Shown: positions 47,124-55,559, counted from the first letter of the stretch. The stretch is DNA of 64,000 nucleotides from an uncultured Eubacteriales bacterium (GCA_949292775.1 CASFBL010000006.1:1-64000), one strand, 5' to 3'. Made by a program: numbers and translations. The notes: a model not told the origin generated them from the sequence alone.

Positions 47124-47816
47124 TCAGCGAAGGCTCTCCCCTGCCAATGCTTTAAGACCCTCGTCATTTAAGATTTCAATTTTGCCGCGTGTTAAGCGCA
47201 CAAGCTGCTCCGACTGCAAATAACGAAGCATACGGGTTACAACCTCGCGCGCACTGCCCAGGTGATTGCCAAGCTGTTCATGGGTACAGACAAGCGTATT
47301 GCTCCCCGCAAGGTCTTTTTCTTCCAGCAGCAAAGCGGCAAGTCGGCTGTCGAGCCTATGGTTGAGCACTTGGTCAACAAGCCACAGAACCTCTGAAAAA
47401 CGCGACGCCATCAATTCGTTGGTATAATTGGCGACGGCTGCATTTGTTTCCATCAGACTTTTGTAAATGTCGGTCGGAATTTGATAGGCAACCGTTTCTT
47501 CGAGTGCCTCAATTTGAATATCAAATTGCAGACTGTGAAGCATGCACGAAGCCGACATCAGGCAAATATCCCGCGAAAGAAGACGATAAAGCGTTACTTC
47601 CTTGCCGGTTTCGGAAAAGATAAAAGCGCGCAGCTGCCCGCTGCACACGACAAAAAGCCCTGTGCATTCATTGCCGCCGGAAACGGTCTGCCCTTTATGA
47701 AAAGTGCGTTTTTGGGCGGATGCGGTAAGCTTTGCCTGCTCTGCCGCATCAATTTTCTGCCAAAACGGAAGATATGAAGAGAGGGGCGACACACCCTCCG
47801 CTTTTACACCGCTCAA
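47124..47816 (-). CDS. Crp/Fnr-family transcriptional regulator
   Basis: A 230-residue regulator. Residues ~15-130 form the cyclic-nucleotide-binding-type sensor domain (FHKGQTVSGGNECTGLFVVCSGQLRAFIFSETGKEVTLYRLLSRDICLMSASC). The C-terminal winged helix is CTHEQLGNHLGSAREVVTRMLRYLQSEQLVRLTRGKIEI. This is the clostridial Crp-like branch whose cysteines may sense redox state or metal. Its TTG start at 47816 overlaps the stop of the NifX-like gene, making it the last gene of the feo operon and a possible iron or redox regulator. Confidence 0.85.
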   Translation of the reverse strand: MSGVKAEGVSPLSSYLPFWQKIDAAEQAKLTASAQKRTFHKGQTVSGGNECTGLFVVCSGQLRAFIFSETGKEVTLYRLLSRDICLMSASCMLHSLQFDIQIEALEETVAYQIPTDIYKSLMETNAAVANYTNELMASRFSEVLWLVDQVLNHRLDSRLAALLLEEKDLAGSNTLVCTHEQLGNHLGSAREVVTRMLRYLQSEQLVRLTRGKIEILNDEGLKALAGESLR

Positions 47817-48202
47817 TGGTTCCCGCCGCAGCCATGCTTATCTTCGCCGCAGCTGTGTCCGTTTTCATGGTGATGACTGCACAAAACATCCGGCACAAAA
47901 TGCAAGGTGCCTGAAAGCAGTGCCTGTACACTTTGGTCCGCGTTTCCGGTAACACCGGGAAAAATCGTAATGCCGCATTTTGCGAGTGCATCTTTTGCGC
48001 CTGCACCAATGCCGCCGCAAATCAGCGTATTTACGCCTGCGGACTCTAAAAGCCCCGCAAGCGCGCCGTGGCCGCTCGCGCCGGTCGGCAAAAGGTGGCT
48101 TTCTTTTACGGTGTTATTTTCCACCGTGTAAAGCTTAAACTGCGCCGTGTGCCCAAAATGCTGGAACACCATACCGTTTTCATAAGTAACAGCTATAATC
48201 AT
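47813..48202 (-). CDS. NifX/NifB-type iron-molybdenum-cofactor-binding domain protein
   Basis: A 129-residue protein with the dinitrogenase FeMo-cofactor fold (MIIAVTYENGMVFQHFGHTAQFKLYTVE...LICGGIGAGAKDALAKCGI). The last ~25 residues are rich in His and Cys (CSHHHENGHSCG...HGCGG), a likely metal-binding tail. No nitrogenase gene is near; in anaerobes such small proteins are often seen with iron genes and may carry Fe-S or heavy-metal clusters. It lies downstream of feoB and overlaps the Crp/Fnr gene start. Confidence 0.85.
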   Translation of the reverse strand: MIIAVTYENGMVFQHFGHTAQFKLYTVENNTVKESHLLPTGASGHGALAGLLESAGVNTLICGGIGAGAKDALAKCGITIFPGVTGNADQSVQALLSGTLHFVPDVLCSHHHENGHSCGEDKHGCGGNH

Positions 48203-48298
48203 AGGTAATTTCTCCTTTTATAAACGCACCGAAAATGGTGTTAAAAACTTACAGAATTCATCATACAACAAAACCAGCGACAAGTCAATCGGAATGAA

Positions 48299-48326
48299 AA
48301 ACAGCCTGCACAAGGTGCAGGCTGCC
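48299..48326 (-). terminator. Terminator after the FeoB-associated small protein
   Basis: CAGCCTGCAC / GTGCAGGCTG with a 3-nt loop, followed by TTTTC on the minus strand. It may limit read-through from feoAAB into the NifX-like/Crp part. Confidence 0.8.
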
Positions 48327-48358
48327 TTCCAAGGAAAGAAAAATTTAGCAGGAAACGA

Positions 48359-48532
48359 TTATTGCTTGTGGCACATACCGGCGCACGGACACGACGCACA
48401 GCCGCTGCACCCGCAGGCAGATTTTCCCTTTTTACGGTCTTTGCGAAGTTTAAGAATAATGAACACAACAAGCACTGCCAATGCGGCAGAAATCAAAATG
48501 GTTGCAAGATTTTCAGAGAGAAATGTCAGCAT
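48359..48532 (-). CDS. FeoB-associated Cys-rich membrane protein
   Basis: A 57-residue protein. An N-terminal membrane helix (NLATILISAALAVLVVFIILKL) is followed by a basic stretch and a cysteine-rich tail (CGCSGCASCPCAGMC). This is the small FeoB-associated family of Firmicutes, which probably helps handle Fe2+ at the membrane. The ribosome site (AAGGAG) lies inside the end of feoB and the two genes overlap by 7 bp, so translation is coupled. Confidence 0.88.
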   Translation of the reverse strand: MLTFLSENLATILISAALAVLVVFIILKLRKDRKKGKSACGCSGCASCPCAGMCHKQ

Positions 48533-50949
48533 TTTTCAGCTCCTTTGCGCTTTTTCAGGGCAACGCTGCTCTTAAGTGTTTGCGATTCCCGATAGGGTTT
48601 CACCAGCATATAGACGATAACACCAGCGACGAGGAAGGCCGCGATACTGCCGACAACATTGCCGCTGCCGGTAAACAGCATGCCAAACTGATAGACCATT
48701 AAAGAAATTGCATAGGCAAACAGGGTTTGATAGCCGATTGCAAACCATGTCCATTTGGCACTGTTCATTTCACGGCGGATTGCACCGATTGCTGCAAAGC
48801 AGGGTGCGCAAAGCAGGTTGAAAATCAGGAACGAATACCCGGCAAGACGCGTCATGCCTTCGAAATCCAAAACGCCGAACACACCGACGACTTCTTCTTT
48901 GGCTACAAGTCCCATGACCGTTGCAATCGTTGCCTTGGCCGTGCCGAAACCAAGCGGACGGAACACGACGCTCACCGCGCCGCCGATGATGCCGAGGATA
49001 CTGTTTTCAAGTTCCATTTCGGGGTCAAAGACGAATTTGCCGTCCGCAAAGCCGCAGACAGAGCCCACCCAAATGAGAATGGAGGACAGCAGAATGATGG
49101 TTCCTGCTTTCCGCATGAAGGACGAGGCTCGCTCCCACATAGAGCGCAGTACATTGCCCGCGGTCGGCCAGTGATATGCCGGAAGTTCCATAACAAACGG
49201 CGCAGGGTCACCCGCAAACATTTTGGTCTTTTTAAGCATAATACCCGAAACAACAATGGCAGCAATCCCGATAAAATAGGCGCTTGGCGCGACCCACCAC
49301 GCGCCGCCGAACAGCGCGGAGGCAATCAGCGCAATAATCGGAAGCTTTGCGCTGCAGGGTATGAAAGTTGTGGTCATAATCGTCATTTTGCGGTCACGGT
49401 CGTTTTCAATGGTACGCGACGCCATAACGCCGGGAACGCCGCAGCCGGTACCGATGAGCATGGGGATAAACGATTTGCCCGAAAGACCGAATTTGCGGAA
49501 AATGCGGTCGAGCACAAACGCGATACGCGCCATATAACCGCAGCTTTCTAAAAATGCCAGCAGGAAGAACAAAACAAGCATTTGCGGCACAAAGCCGAGC
49601 ACCGCGCCGACGCCGGCGACAATACCGTCTAAAATAAGGCCCTGCAGCCAGTCCGCACAGTTTACAGCTGTGAGGCCGCGCTCCACGAGCACCGGGATAC
49701 TCGGCACCCACACGCCATATGCAGAAGTATCCGGCGCGCCCTCGAGCGACGCATCTACGGTTTCGGAAATAGCATACCCCTCGTTTTCGAGGGAAGCTGC
49801 ATAACTGCCGTAAGCTTCTTCAAATGCACCGAAATCCTTTTCCTGCATGGCGGTGAGAATATCGCCTGCGCCAACGACCTCGGCATCCGCCGCCAGCTTT
49901 ACGGTCGAGAGCACCGCAGGCGTCCAGACATTTTCCGCGGCATATTCGGTCACGGCTTCTTCGTAAGCAGAAGAGCCGATGCCGAACAAATGCCAGCCGT
50001 CGCCGAACACGCCGTCGTTCACCCAGTCAGTCGCAAAGGTGCCGACTGTGGAAACGGACAGGTAGTACACCAAAAACATAACTACGGCGAAAATCGGAAG
50101 CGCGGCAAACCGATTGGTAACCACACGGTCAATTTTATCCGAAACGGACAGCTTTTTTGTATTTCTCTTTTTGTAACAGCCCTTGATGATGGAAGCGATA
50201 TAGACATAACGCTCGTTGGTGATGATGCTTTCTTCGTCATCGTCCAACTCTTTTTCAACCGCCTGAATATCTTTTTCAATGTGGGCTTTGGCGCTTTCGC
50301 TTAAATGCAGCTGTTCAAAGACTTTTTCATCGCGTTCAAATAATTTGACCGCATACCAGCGCTGCTGCTCTTCCGGAAGGTCGTGCACAGTAACTTCTTC
50401 AATGTGTGCCAGCGCGTGTTCCACAGGGCCGGAAAAGCTGTGCTGCGGAATGGTCTTTGTCCCCTGCGCCGCTTCTATGGCAGCTTCGGCCGCTGCGGTG
50501 ACCCCTGTGCCTTTCAGCGCGGAAATTTCAACGACCTTACAGCCGATGGCTTCAGACAGCGCTTCAATATTCAGCCGGTCACCGTTTTTATGTACAATAT
50601 CCATCATATTTACGGCCACGACCACAGGAATACCAAGCTCGGTCAGTTGTGTGGTCAAATAAAGATTGCGCTCTAAATTGGTGCCGTCTACAATATTCAG
50701 AATTGCGTCGGGGCGCTCAGCAATCAGATAGTTTCTTGCGACGACCTCCTCGAGCGTATACGGAGAAAGGGAATAAATGCCCGGCAAGTCTGTAATGACG
50801 ACATCACTGTGTTTTTTTAGCTTCCCCTCTTTTTTCTCCACGGTGACGCCCGGCCAGTTGCCGACAAACTGATTTGAACCGGTCAAGGCGTTGAACAGCG
50901 TAGTTTTGCCGCTGTTTGGGTTGCCCGCAAGGGCGATTTTGATTTGCAT
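48526..50949 (-). CDS. feoB: Ferrous iron transporter FeoB
   Basis: An 807-residue Fe2+ transporter. The N-terminal G domain has G1 GNPNSGKTT, G3 DLPGIYSL and G4-type NMMD motifs. A helical regulatory spacer follows (about 170-270), and the C-terminal membrane domain has two Gate regions with about 9-11 helices (LAFLESCGYMARIAF, GTGCGVPGVMASR and the later TIATVMGLVAKEEVVGV). ATG at 50949 has AAGGA upstream; a TTG two codons earlier is less likely. It has a candidate iron-regulator dyad 26 bp upstream, separate from that of feoA. Confidence 0.97.
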   Translation of the reverse strand: MQIKIALAGNPNSGKTTLFNALTGSNQFVGNWPGVTVEKKEGKLKKHSDVVITDLPGIYSLSPYTLEEVVARNYLIAERPDAILNIVDGTNLERNLYLTTQLTELGIPVVVAVNMMDIVHKNGDRLNIEALSEAIGCKVVEISALKGTGVTAAAEAAIEAAQGTKTIPQHSFSGPVEHALAHIEEVTVHDLPEEQQRWYAVKLFERDEKVFEQLHLSESAKAHIEKDIQAVEKELDDDEESIITNERYVYIASIIKGCYKKRNTKKLSVSDKIDRVVTNRFAALPIFAVVMFLVYYLSVSTVGTFATDWVNDGVFGDGWHLFGIGSSAYEEAVTEYAAENVWTPAVLSTVKLAADAEVVGAGDILTAMQEKDFGAFEEAYGSYAASLENEGYAISETVDASLEGAPDTSAYGVWVPSIPVLVERGLTAVNCADWLQGLILDGIVAGVGAVLGFVPQMLVLFFLLAFLESCGYMARIAFVLDRIFRKFGLSGKSFIPMLIGTGCGVPGVMASRTIENDRDRKMTIMTTTFIPCSAKLPIIALIASALFGGAWWVAPSAYFIGIAAIVVSGIMLKKTKMFAGDPAPFVMELPAYHWPTAGNVLRSMWERASSFMRKAGTIILLSSILIWVGSVCGFADGKFVFDPEMELENSILGIIGGAVSVVFRPLGFGTAKATIATVMGLVAKEEVVGVFGVLDFEGMTRLAGYSFLIFNLLCAPCFAAIGAIRREMNSAKWTWFAIGYQTLFAYAISLMVYQFGMLFTGSGNVVGSIAAFLVAGVIVYMLVKPYRESQTLKSSVALKKRKGAEKC

Positions 50950-50974
50950 GGTCAAGATTCCTTTCTGTATTTCA

Positions 50975-50990
50975 GTTAGCTTCCGCTAAC
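50975..50990 (-). promoter_or_regulatory. Iron-regulator dyad in front of feoB
   Basis: GTTAG-CTTCCG-CTAAC, the same GTTAG-N6-CTAAC pattern as the two boxes at 51517-51532 and 51542-51557. Suggests an additional controlled start for feoB. Confidence 0.6.
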
Positions 50991-51013
50991 CGCATATTAA
51001 AAAAATAAAAGAT

Positions 51014-51235
51014 TTACTCTATCTCGATTTTGTCTGCGTCCGCCTTGCGGATGGAAAGCTCATAGCCCCGAACCGTCACTTCCACAGGGTCACCGAGCGG
51101 CGCAACCTTGCGGACTTGCAGCTCAACCCCGCGGGTAATGCCCATATCCATAATTCGGCGCTTTACCGCGCCCTCGCCGTGCAGCGCAATGACTTTGCAC
51201 TTTTGCCCTACCTTTGCCTCTTTCAGCGTTTTCAT
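51014..51235 (-). CDS. feoA: FeoA protein (first copy next to feoB)
   Basis: A 73-residue SH3-like FeoA protein (LKEAKVGQKCKVIALHGEGAVKRRIMDMGITRGVELQVRKVAPLGDPVEVTVRGYELSIRK). FeoA supports FeoB-dependent Fe2+ uptake by binding the cytoplasmic part of FeoB. The ribosome site is AGGAGG. It lies 64 bp upstream of feoB. Confidence 0.93.
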   Translation of the reverse strand: MKTLKEAKVGQKCKVIALHGEGAVKRRIMDMGITRGVELQVRKVAPLGDPVEVTVRGYELSIRKADADKIEIE

Positions 51236-51257
51236 TGGTTTGCCTCCTATTTTTTAT

Positions 51258-51470
51258 TTATATCATAATTTTACTTGCCATTTCCCGGCTGATTGCCACG
51301 CGCGTGTCTTTCACACGGACAATCAGATTGCCGCCGATTTCAGAAACGATACGCACACACGCACCTGCAACAAACCCAAGATTTTCCAAGTGCTGCCGTG
51401 TTTCCGGTTTACCGCCGACCTTGCGAACAATGTTTTCCTCGTCGGGCGCGGCAAAAGTCAAAGGCATCAT
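51258..51470 (-). CDS. feoA: FeoA-like protein (second copy)
   Basis: A 70-residue second FeoA domain (LTFAAPDEENIVRKVGGKPETRQHLENLGFVAGACVRIVSEIGGNLIVRVKDTRVAISREMASKIM). It is the first gene of the operon and is quite diverged from the neighbouring copy, so the pair is an old duplication, common in clostridial feo operons. The start is one of two adjacent ATG codons behind AGGA. Confidence 0.9.
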   Translation of the reverse strand: MMPLTFAAPDEENIVRKVGGKPETRQHLENLGFVAGACVRIVSEIGGNLIVRVKDTRVAISREMASKIMI

Positions 51471-51516
51471 ACTGCATCCTGCTTTCCTCTTACCAGTTTT
51501 TGTAGATTTGTCATTC

Positions 51517-51568
51517 GTTAGTCTTGCCTAACTGCATATATGTTAGCACTGACTAACTGCTTTGTCAA
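51517..51568 (-). promoter_or_regulatory. feo promoter with two DtxR-type boxes
   Basis: Minus strand TTGACA (51563-51568), 17-bp spacer, TAACAT (51540-51545). Box 1 (GTTAG-N6-CTAAC, 51542-51557) overlaps the -10 and spacer; box 2 (51517-51532) covers the expected transcript start. Spacing is 25 bp between centres. These resemble TTAG...CTAA operators of DtxR/IdeR proteins. Confidence 0.8.
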
Positions 51569-51603
51569 TAGAAAAATTGAAATTTTTTCTTTTTGGGATT
51601 GGT

Positions 51604-51631
51604 TTGCAAACAAAAGATTTTGTGATACAAT
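51604..51631 (+). promoter_or_regulatory. Promoter of the dtxR-like gene
   Basis: TTGCAA (51604-51609), 16-bp spacer, TACAAT (51626-51631), 30 bp before the TTG start. Confidence 0.6.
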
Positions 51632-51661
51632 AAAAAGAACAGAATGACAGGAGGCAAAGCT

Positions 51662-52024
51662 TTGAAGATTCAGGAATCTGCCGAAAATTATTTGGAGACG
51701 ATTTTGGTTCTGCAAAACCGTAAAGGTCATGTACGCGCGGTGGACATTGCCACCGAGCTGTCGTTTTCTAAGCCAAGTGTCAGTGTGGCGATGAAAAATC
51801 TGCGCGAAAACGGATATATCGAAGTGGATGCAGACGGCAGCATTCACCTGTTGTCCCCCGGCCGCGAAATTGCCGAGCGCATTTATGAACGGCATACCCT
51901 GCTTTCAAACTGGCTGTGTACACTCGGCGTTGACCCTAAAATTGCAGCGGAGGACGCCTGCCGCATAGAGCATGTTTTAAGCGAAGAAAGCTTTGAAGCG
52001 CTGAAAAAACACACCAAACAGTAA
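51662..52024 (+). CDS. DtxR/MntR-family metal-dependent regulator
   Basis: A 120-residue metalloregulator: N-terminal winged helix (SAENYLETILVLQNRKGHVRAVDIATELSFSKPSVSVAMKNLRENGYIEV), then the metal-binding and dimer domain (REIAERIYERHTLLSNWLCTLGVDPKIAAEDACRIEHVLSEESFEAL). The C-terminal SH3 domain of DtxR is absent, as in MntR. With iron it should bind dyads and repress. The TTG start has AGGAGG seven bases upstream. It is divergent from feoA-feoA-feoB, whose promoter carries two candidate boxes. Confidence 0.92.
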   Translation: MKIQESAENYLETILVLQNRKGHVRAVDIATELSFSKPSVSVAMKNLRENGYIEVDADGSIHLLSPGREIAERIYERHTLLSNWLCTLGVDPKIAAEDACRIEHVLSEESFEALKKHTKQ

Positions 52025-52031
52025 AGAATTT

Positions 52032-52054
52032 ACCGCGGCAATTTCTGCCGCGGT
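52032..52054 (+). terminator. Terminator of the dtxR-like gene
   Basis: ACCGCGGCA / TGCCGCGGT stem with a 5-nt loop, followed by TTTGCTTT. Confidence 0.85.
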
Positions 52055-52092
52055 TTTGCTTTGCATGCACAATGAAAAACTGTTTAAAGCTC

Positions 52093-52121
52093 TTGATTTT
52101 TAAGACTGCTTTTGCTACTAT
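52093..52121 (+). promoter_or_regulatory. Promoter of the GH36 operon
   Basis: TTGATT (52093-52098), 17-bp spacer, TACTAT (52116-52121), about 50 bp upstream of the ATG. Confidence 0.6.
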
Positions 52122-52171
52122 TAACCTGCAAACACGGGCGGTCCGCGTAATTTATTTTTAAGAGGTGGCTT

Positions 52172-54271
52172 ATGCCGATTTTTGTTCGTGACAACTGTTT
52201 TATTTTGGAAACACCAAACACGCACTATGCTTTTGGGGTTTCAAACGGCGAATTACAGCATATACATTGGGGCGAAAAGTGCCCGCAAATGGATTACACT
52301 GTGCCGCACTACCGGGAAGAGGTTTCCCAGCACCCCGCGTCTGAATTTGACAAGCGGGAATATGCGCCTTTCGGCGGCACCTATTACCGGGAATGTGCAT
52401 TAAAATGTACCTTTGCCGACGGCTGCCGGGAAACGGTGCTTGCCTTTGAGCGTTACACCTTGGCAGACGACACCCTGACCATTTTTTGCAAAGACCGGCA
52501 TTACCCGTTATCGGTCAAACTGATTTATAAAGTACAGCCGGATTCTGACATTCTGACACGCTATGTTGAAATCACCAACACAGGCGACAAAGATATCGTG
52601 CTGCACAAAGCCGCTTCGGCACAGCTGCACCTCCCCTCCCGCGAGCCGTACTCCGTTTTGAATTTTAACGGAAGCTGGTCGGCGGAATTCAGAAAGGCTG
52701 AAGAAGTGCTGAAAGGCGGCAGCATGGTGTTTGAAAGCCGCCGCGGCCTTACCGGGCATTGCCAAAACCCGTCGGTTATCTTTTCGCAAAATGCAACAGA
52801 GGAGGCCGGCGATGTCTTTTTCGCCGCTCTTGGCTTCACCGGCAATTTCAAAATTTCAGCAGAACGCAATTTTGCAGGGCTGACGCATGCTGTAATCGGT
52901 TTGCAGGATTTTGATTTTTCATATATCCTGCACCCGGACGAAAGCTTCTGCGCGCCGCCGGTTTATTGCGGATATACCAAAGGATTTGCCGCGATGAGCC
53001 ATGAAATGCACCGTTTTGCCGTTGCACATATTTTGCCCGAAAGATTTAAGAACGAACCGTTGCCGGTGCTTTACAACAGCTGGGAGGCAACGGAATTTGA
53101 TGTCAGCGAGGAAGGGCAGCTTCGGCTGGCGAAAATCGCCGCTTCGCTCGGCTGCGAACTTTTTGTTATGGACGACGGTTGGTTCGGCGAGCGCAAGGAT
53201 GACCACGCGGGGCTTGGTGACTGGGTCGTAAACCCGGTAAAATTTCCGAACGGCTTAAAGCCCCTGATTGATGGCGTTCACGCGCTGGGCATGAAATTCG
53301 GCATTTGGTTTGAGCCGGAAATGGTCAATCCGGATTCTGATTTATGTAGAAAGCACCCGGACTGGGCATATCACTACCCTGCAAGAGAGCCAAGCGAGCT
53401 GCGCTGGCAGCTGGTGCTCAACATGACAAGACCTGATGTGCAGGACTATGTTTTCACTTGCATGGACAACTTGCTGAACGCCTATGACATCAGCTATATC
53501 AAATGGGATATGAACCGTCCGTTTTCGGAAACCGGTGCAGAGAATTTGGAAAATCCGCAGGAGCTTTGGTACCGGCACACACTCGCTGTATATTCGATTG
53601 TAGACCGGCTGCGCGAAAAGCACCCCGATGTGCAGTTTGAGGCCTGCGCTTCCGGCGGCGGGCGCGTGGATTTCGGCGCAATGCAGCACTTTGACATGGT
53701 TTGGACTTCCGACAACACGGACCCTGTGGACCGGTTGGTCATTCAGCACGGATACAGCTACCTGTATCCCATCAAATGCATGCGCGCGTGGGTAACAGAC
53801 ATGAACCGCACCTCGCGCCCGACTTCGCTCGACTATCGGTTCAATGTATCCATGCAGGGCTCTTTGTCGCTCGGCGGCAATCTGCTGGAATACACTGACG
53901 AAGAACTGAAAACCTGCGCAAAATATATTGCGCTTTATAAAGAGCTTCGCCCGCTTGTGCAGTTCGGAAAACTCTATCGTCTGACAAACGGGCGCGCAGA
54001 CCGCATTTCTATGACGCAATATGTAGACAAAAACCGGGAAAACAGCGTTTTGTTTGTCTGCACACAACCGACTACATTTTTTGCTGACCGCTTTGTAACC
54101 ATTCGCTTAAAAGGTCTTTGCCCGGACGCCATGTACCGCGTTCATTCTTCCGGCGAAGAATTCACCGCTTCGGGCGGGGTGCTGATGCATTGCGGGTTCC
54201 ACGCAAAATTCACACATGCGTTCGCGTCAGAGATATACAGAATCGAAAAGCTCCCGGAGGCACAGGGATGA
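52172..54271 (+). CDS. Alpha-galactosidase, GH36
   Basis: A 699-residue cytoplasmic glycosidase that releases alpha-linked galactose, for example from raffinose-type sugars. An N-terminal beta-sandwich (to about residue 290) is followed by the TIM barrel (NSWEATEFDVSEEGQLRLAKIAASLGCELFVMDDGWFGERKDDHAGLGDW). The nucleophile aspartate lies in YIKWDMNR and the acid/base in WTSDNTD; FGIWFEPEMVNPDSDL is typical of the family. No signal peptide, so it acts on imported sugars. Its stop overlaps the start of the kinase-GNAT gene. Confidence 0.93.
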   Translation: MPIFVRDNCFILETPNTHYAFGVSNGELQHIHWGEKCPQMDYTVPHYREEVSQHPASEFDKREYAPFGGTYYRECALKCTFADGCRETVLAFERYTLADDTLTIFCKDRHYPLSVKLIYKVQPDSDILTRYVEITNTGDKDIVLHKAASAQLHLPSREPYSVLNFNGSWSAEFRKAEEVLKGGSMVFESRRGLTGHCQNPSVIFSQNATEEAGDVFFAALGFTGNFKISAERNFAGLTHAVIGLQDFDFSYILHPDESFCAPPVYCGYTKGFAAMSHEMHRFAVAHILPERFKNEPLPVLYNSWEATEFDVSEEGQLRLAKIAASLGCELFVMDDGWFGERKDDHAGLGDWVVNPVKFPNGLKPLIDGVHALGMKFGIWFEPEMVNPDSDLCRKHPDWAYHYPAREPSELRWQLVLNMTRPDVQDYVFTCMDNLLNAYDISYIKWDMNRPFSETGAENLENPQELWYRHTLAVYSIVDRLREKHPDVQFEACASGGGRVDFGAMQHFDMVWTSDNTDPVDRLVIQHGYSYLYPIKCMRAWVTDMNRTSRPTSLDYRFNVSMQGSLSLGGNLLEYTDEELKTCAKYIALYKELRPLVQFGKLYRLTNGRADRISMTQYVDKNRENSVLFVCTQPTTFFADRFVTIRLKGLCPDAMYRVHSSGEEFTASGGVLMHCGFHAKFTHAFASEIYRIEKLPEAQG

Positions 54272-55266
54272 TTTTATTCATCGGCGGCGAAAGTCACACA
54301 GGAAAAACCTTGCTGATGCAGGCGCTTATCGAACGCTATCACATGCCGGCATGCAGCCTGGACCATATTAAAATGGGGCTTTTCCGGGGAAAAGCAGACT
54401 GCGGTTTTTCCCCGACAGACAGCGATGAAAAGATTGCCGAGATTTTGTGGCCAATCGTAAAAGGCATGGCAGACACCTGTTTAGAAAACGAACAGCATCT
54501 GATTTTGGAAGGCTGTTATCTGCCGCAAAGCGATGTGGCGGACTATGTGCAGCAGAACAAGGACGCCTATGCACTTTATCTTGCCTTTTCTGACAGTTAC
54601 ATCCAAGCCCATTTTAACGAGTATATCTTGCCGTTTGAGAGCGCTATTGAACAGCGCGTGACCGGCGATTACGAGCAATCCACTTGTCTTGCCGGCAACC
54701 GAGAAACCCAAAAGCGCTGTTTTGAAACGGGCCTCCCCTGCTATGTTACAGACGATTCCTTTTCTGCACAGCAGGAACGCATTTTGAAGGATTTAGACCG
54801 GCAGCTTTTACGGCTTCGAGCGTTCCGACAAGAAGACACAGACGAGATTCTCCGCCTGTTTGGCGACACCGTTCGCACAGTATGCCGCAGAGATTACACC
54901 CTTGCGCAAACAGACGCATGGGCGAACAGCGCCAACGACCGGGCGCGCTGGGAACGCACCCTTTCAGAGCATAAAACACTTGTTGCCGCGCTTGGCGCAC
55001 GAATTGTCGGCTTTGCAGATTTAGACGGCGATTATTTAGACCGGCTTTATGTACACCGTGATTTTCAAGGGCGCGGCATTGGCTCAGCGCTTTTGCACGA
55101 ACTGGAAGCGTTTGCGAGACAGCGGAAAATTTCGGAGCTTGAAACGCACGCGAGCCGCACAGCAAAGCCATTTTTTGCAAAGCAAGGCTTTCGCCTTGTT
55201 CAGGCGCAAACCGTTGTGCGAGACGGAGAAACTTTAGAAAACTTTGTCATGCGGAAAGTATTATAA
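54268..55266 (+). CDS. P-loop kinase-like / GNAT acetyltransferase fusion
   Basis: A 332-residue two-domain protein. Residues 1-~175 have a Walker A motif GGESHTGKT near the start and resemble 2-phosphoglycerate kinase or nucleotide kinase proteins (ACSLDHIKMGLFRG, LILEGCYLP). Residues ~180-332 are a GNAT domain (LRAFRQEDTDEILRLFGDTV... LDRLYVHRDFQGRGIGSALLHELEAFARQ) with the QGRGIGS acetyl-CoA loop. ATG at 54268 overlaps the GH36 stop (ATGA), so it is coupled. Function unknown; a fusion of phosphotransfer and acetyltransfer activities suggests small-molecule modification or detoxification. Confidence 0.82.
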   Translation: MILFIGGESHTGKTLLMQALIERYHMPACSLDHIKMGLFRGKADCGFSPTDSDEKIAEILWPIVKGMADTCLENEQHLILEGCYLPQSDVADYVQQNKDAYALYLAFSDSYIQAHFNEYILPFESAIEQRVTGDYEQSTCLAGNRETQKRCFETGLPCYVTDDSFSAQQERILKDLDRQLLRLRAFRQEDTDEILRLFGDTVRTVCRRDYTLAQTDAWANSANDRARWERTLSEHKTLVAALGARIVGFADLDGDYLDRLYVHRDFQGRGIGSALLHELEAFARQRKISELETHASRTAKPFFAKQGFRLVQAQTVVRDGETLENFVMRKVL

Positions 55267-55275
55267 TAACAAAAG

Positions 55276-55307
55276 AAACAGACAGTGAATTTTTCACTGT
55301 CTGTTTT
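55276..55307. terminator. Terminator after the GH36 operon (copy 1 of a repeated hairpin)
   Basis: AAACAGACAGTGA / TCACTGTCTGTTT stem and T-rich tail. Nearly the same hairpin recurs at 55814-55844. Confidence 0.88.
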
Positions 55308-55312
55308 AATAT

Positions 55313-55498
55313 TTAATCAAAAAAATCAAAAAACAAGATTTTATGCCAAAGCGATTGCGTTTTTCGCTCAGCTAAAATTATCGGCTTAAACTTTGCACAC
55401 CCTTCACATAATTCAAGTTCTTCTGACCGTATGAAATCTCGCTCTGTGTAACTTGTATGATTCAGCCGATTCCAACAGTCCAAACAAAATTCTGCCAT
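55313..55498 (-). CDS. Small cysteine-rich (zinc-ribbon-like) protein
   Basis: A 61-residue protein beginning MAEFCLDCWNRLN and continuing to LELCEGCAKFKP: two CxxC pairs about 30 residues apart, a probable zinc ribbon. The C-terminus is hydrophobic and aromatic (SLWHKILFFDFF). ATG at 55498 has GGAGGTGATAAA upstream and is preferred to the longer frame. It is divergent from an XRE regulator across a long palindrome. I recognise the pattern as a small clostridial protein of unknown function. Confidence 0.7.
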   Translation of the reverse strand: MAEFCLDCWNRLNHTSYTERDFIRSEELELCEGCAKFKPIILAERKTQSLWHKILFFDFFD

Positions 55499-55516
55499 TT
55501 TATCACCTCCGACCAC

Positions 55517-55559
55517 ATTATAGGTCAATTTCACCCTATTTTCAATAGGGCAAATTGAC
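55517..55559. promoter_or_regulatory. Operator palindrome and promoter between the zinc-ribbon and XRE genes
   Basis: Minus strand TTGAAA (55540-55545), 17-bp spacer, TATAAT (55517-55522). The promoter is covered by a palindrome of 36 bp: GTCAATTT (55524-55531), CCCTATT-TTC-AATAGGG (55534-55550) and AAATTGAC (55552-55559), with a one-base asymmetry. A good candidate site for the XRE protein encoded on the plus strand. Confidence 0.75.

Noticed and set aside
47813-48202. Evidence for nitrogen fixation
   Set aside because: The FeMo-cofactor-binding fold is common in non-fixing anaerobes; no nif structural genes are present, and nifJ here is the fermentation enzyme.
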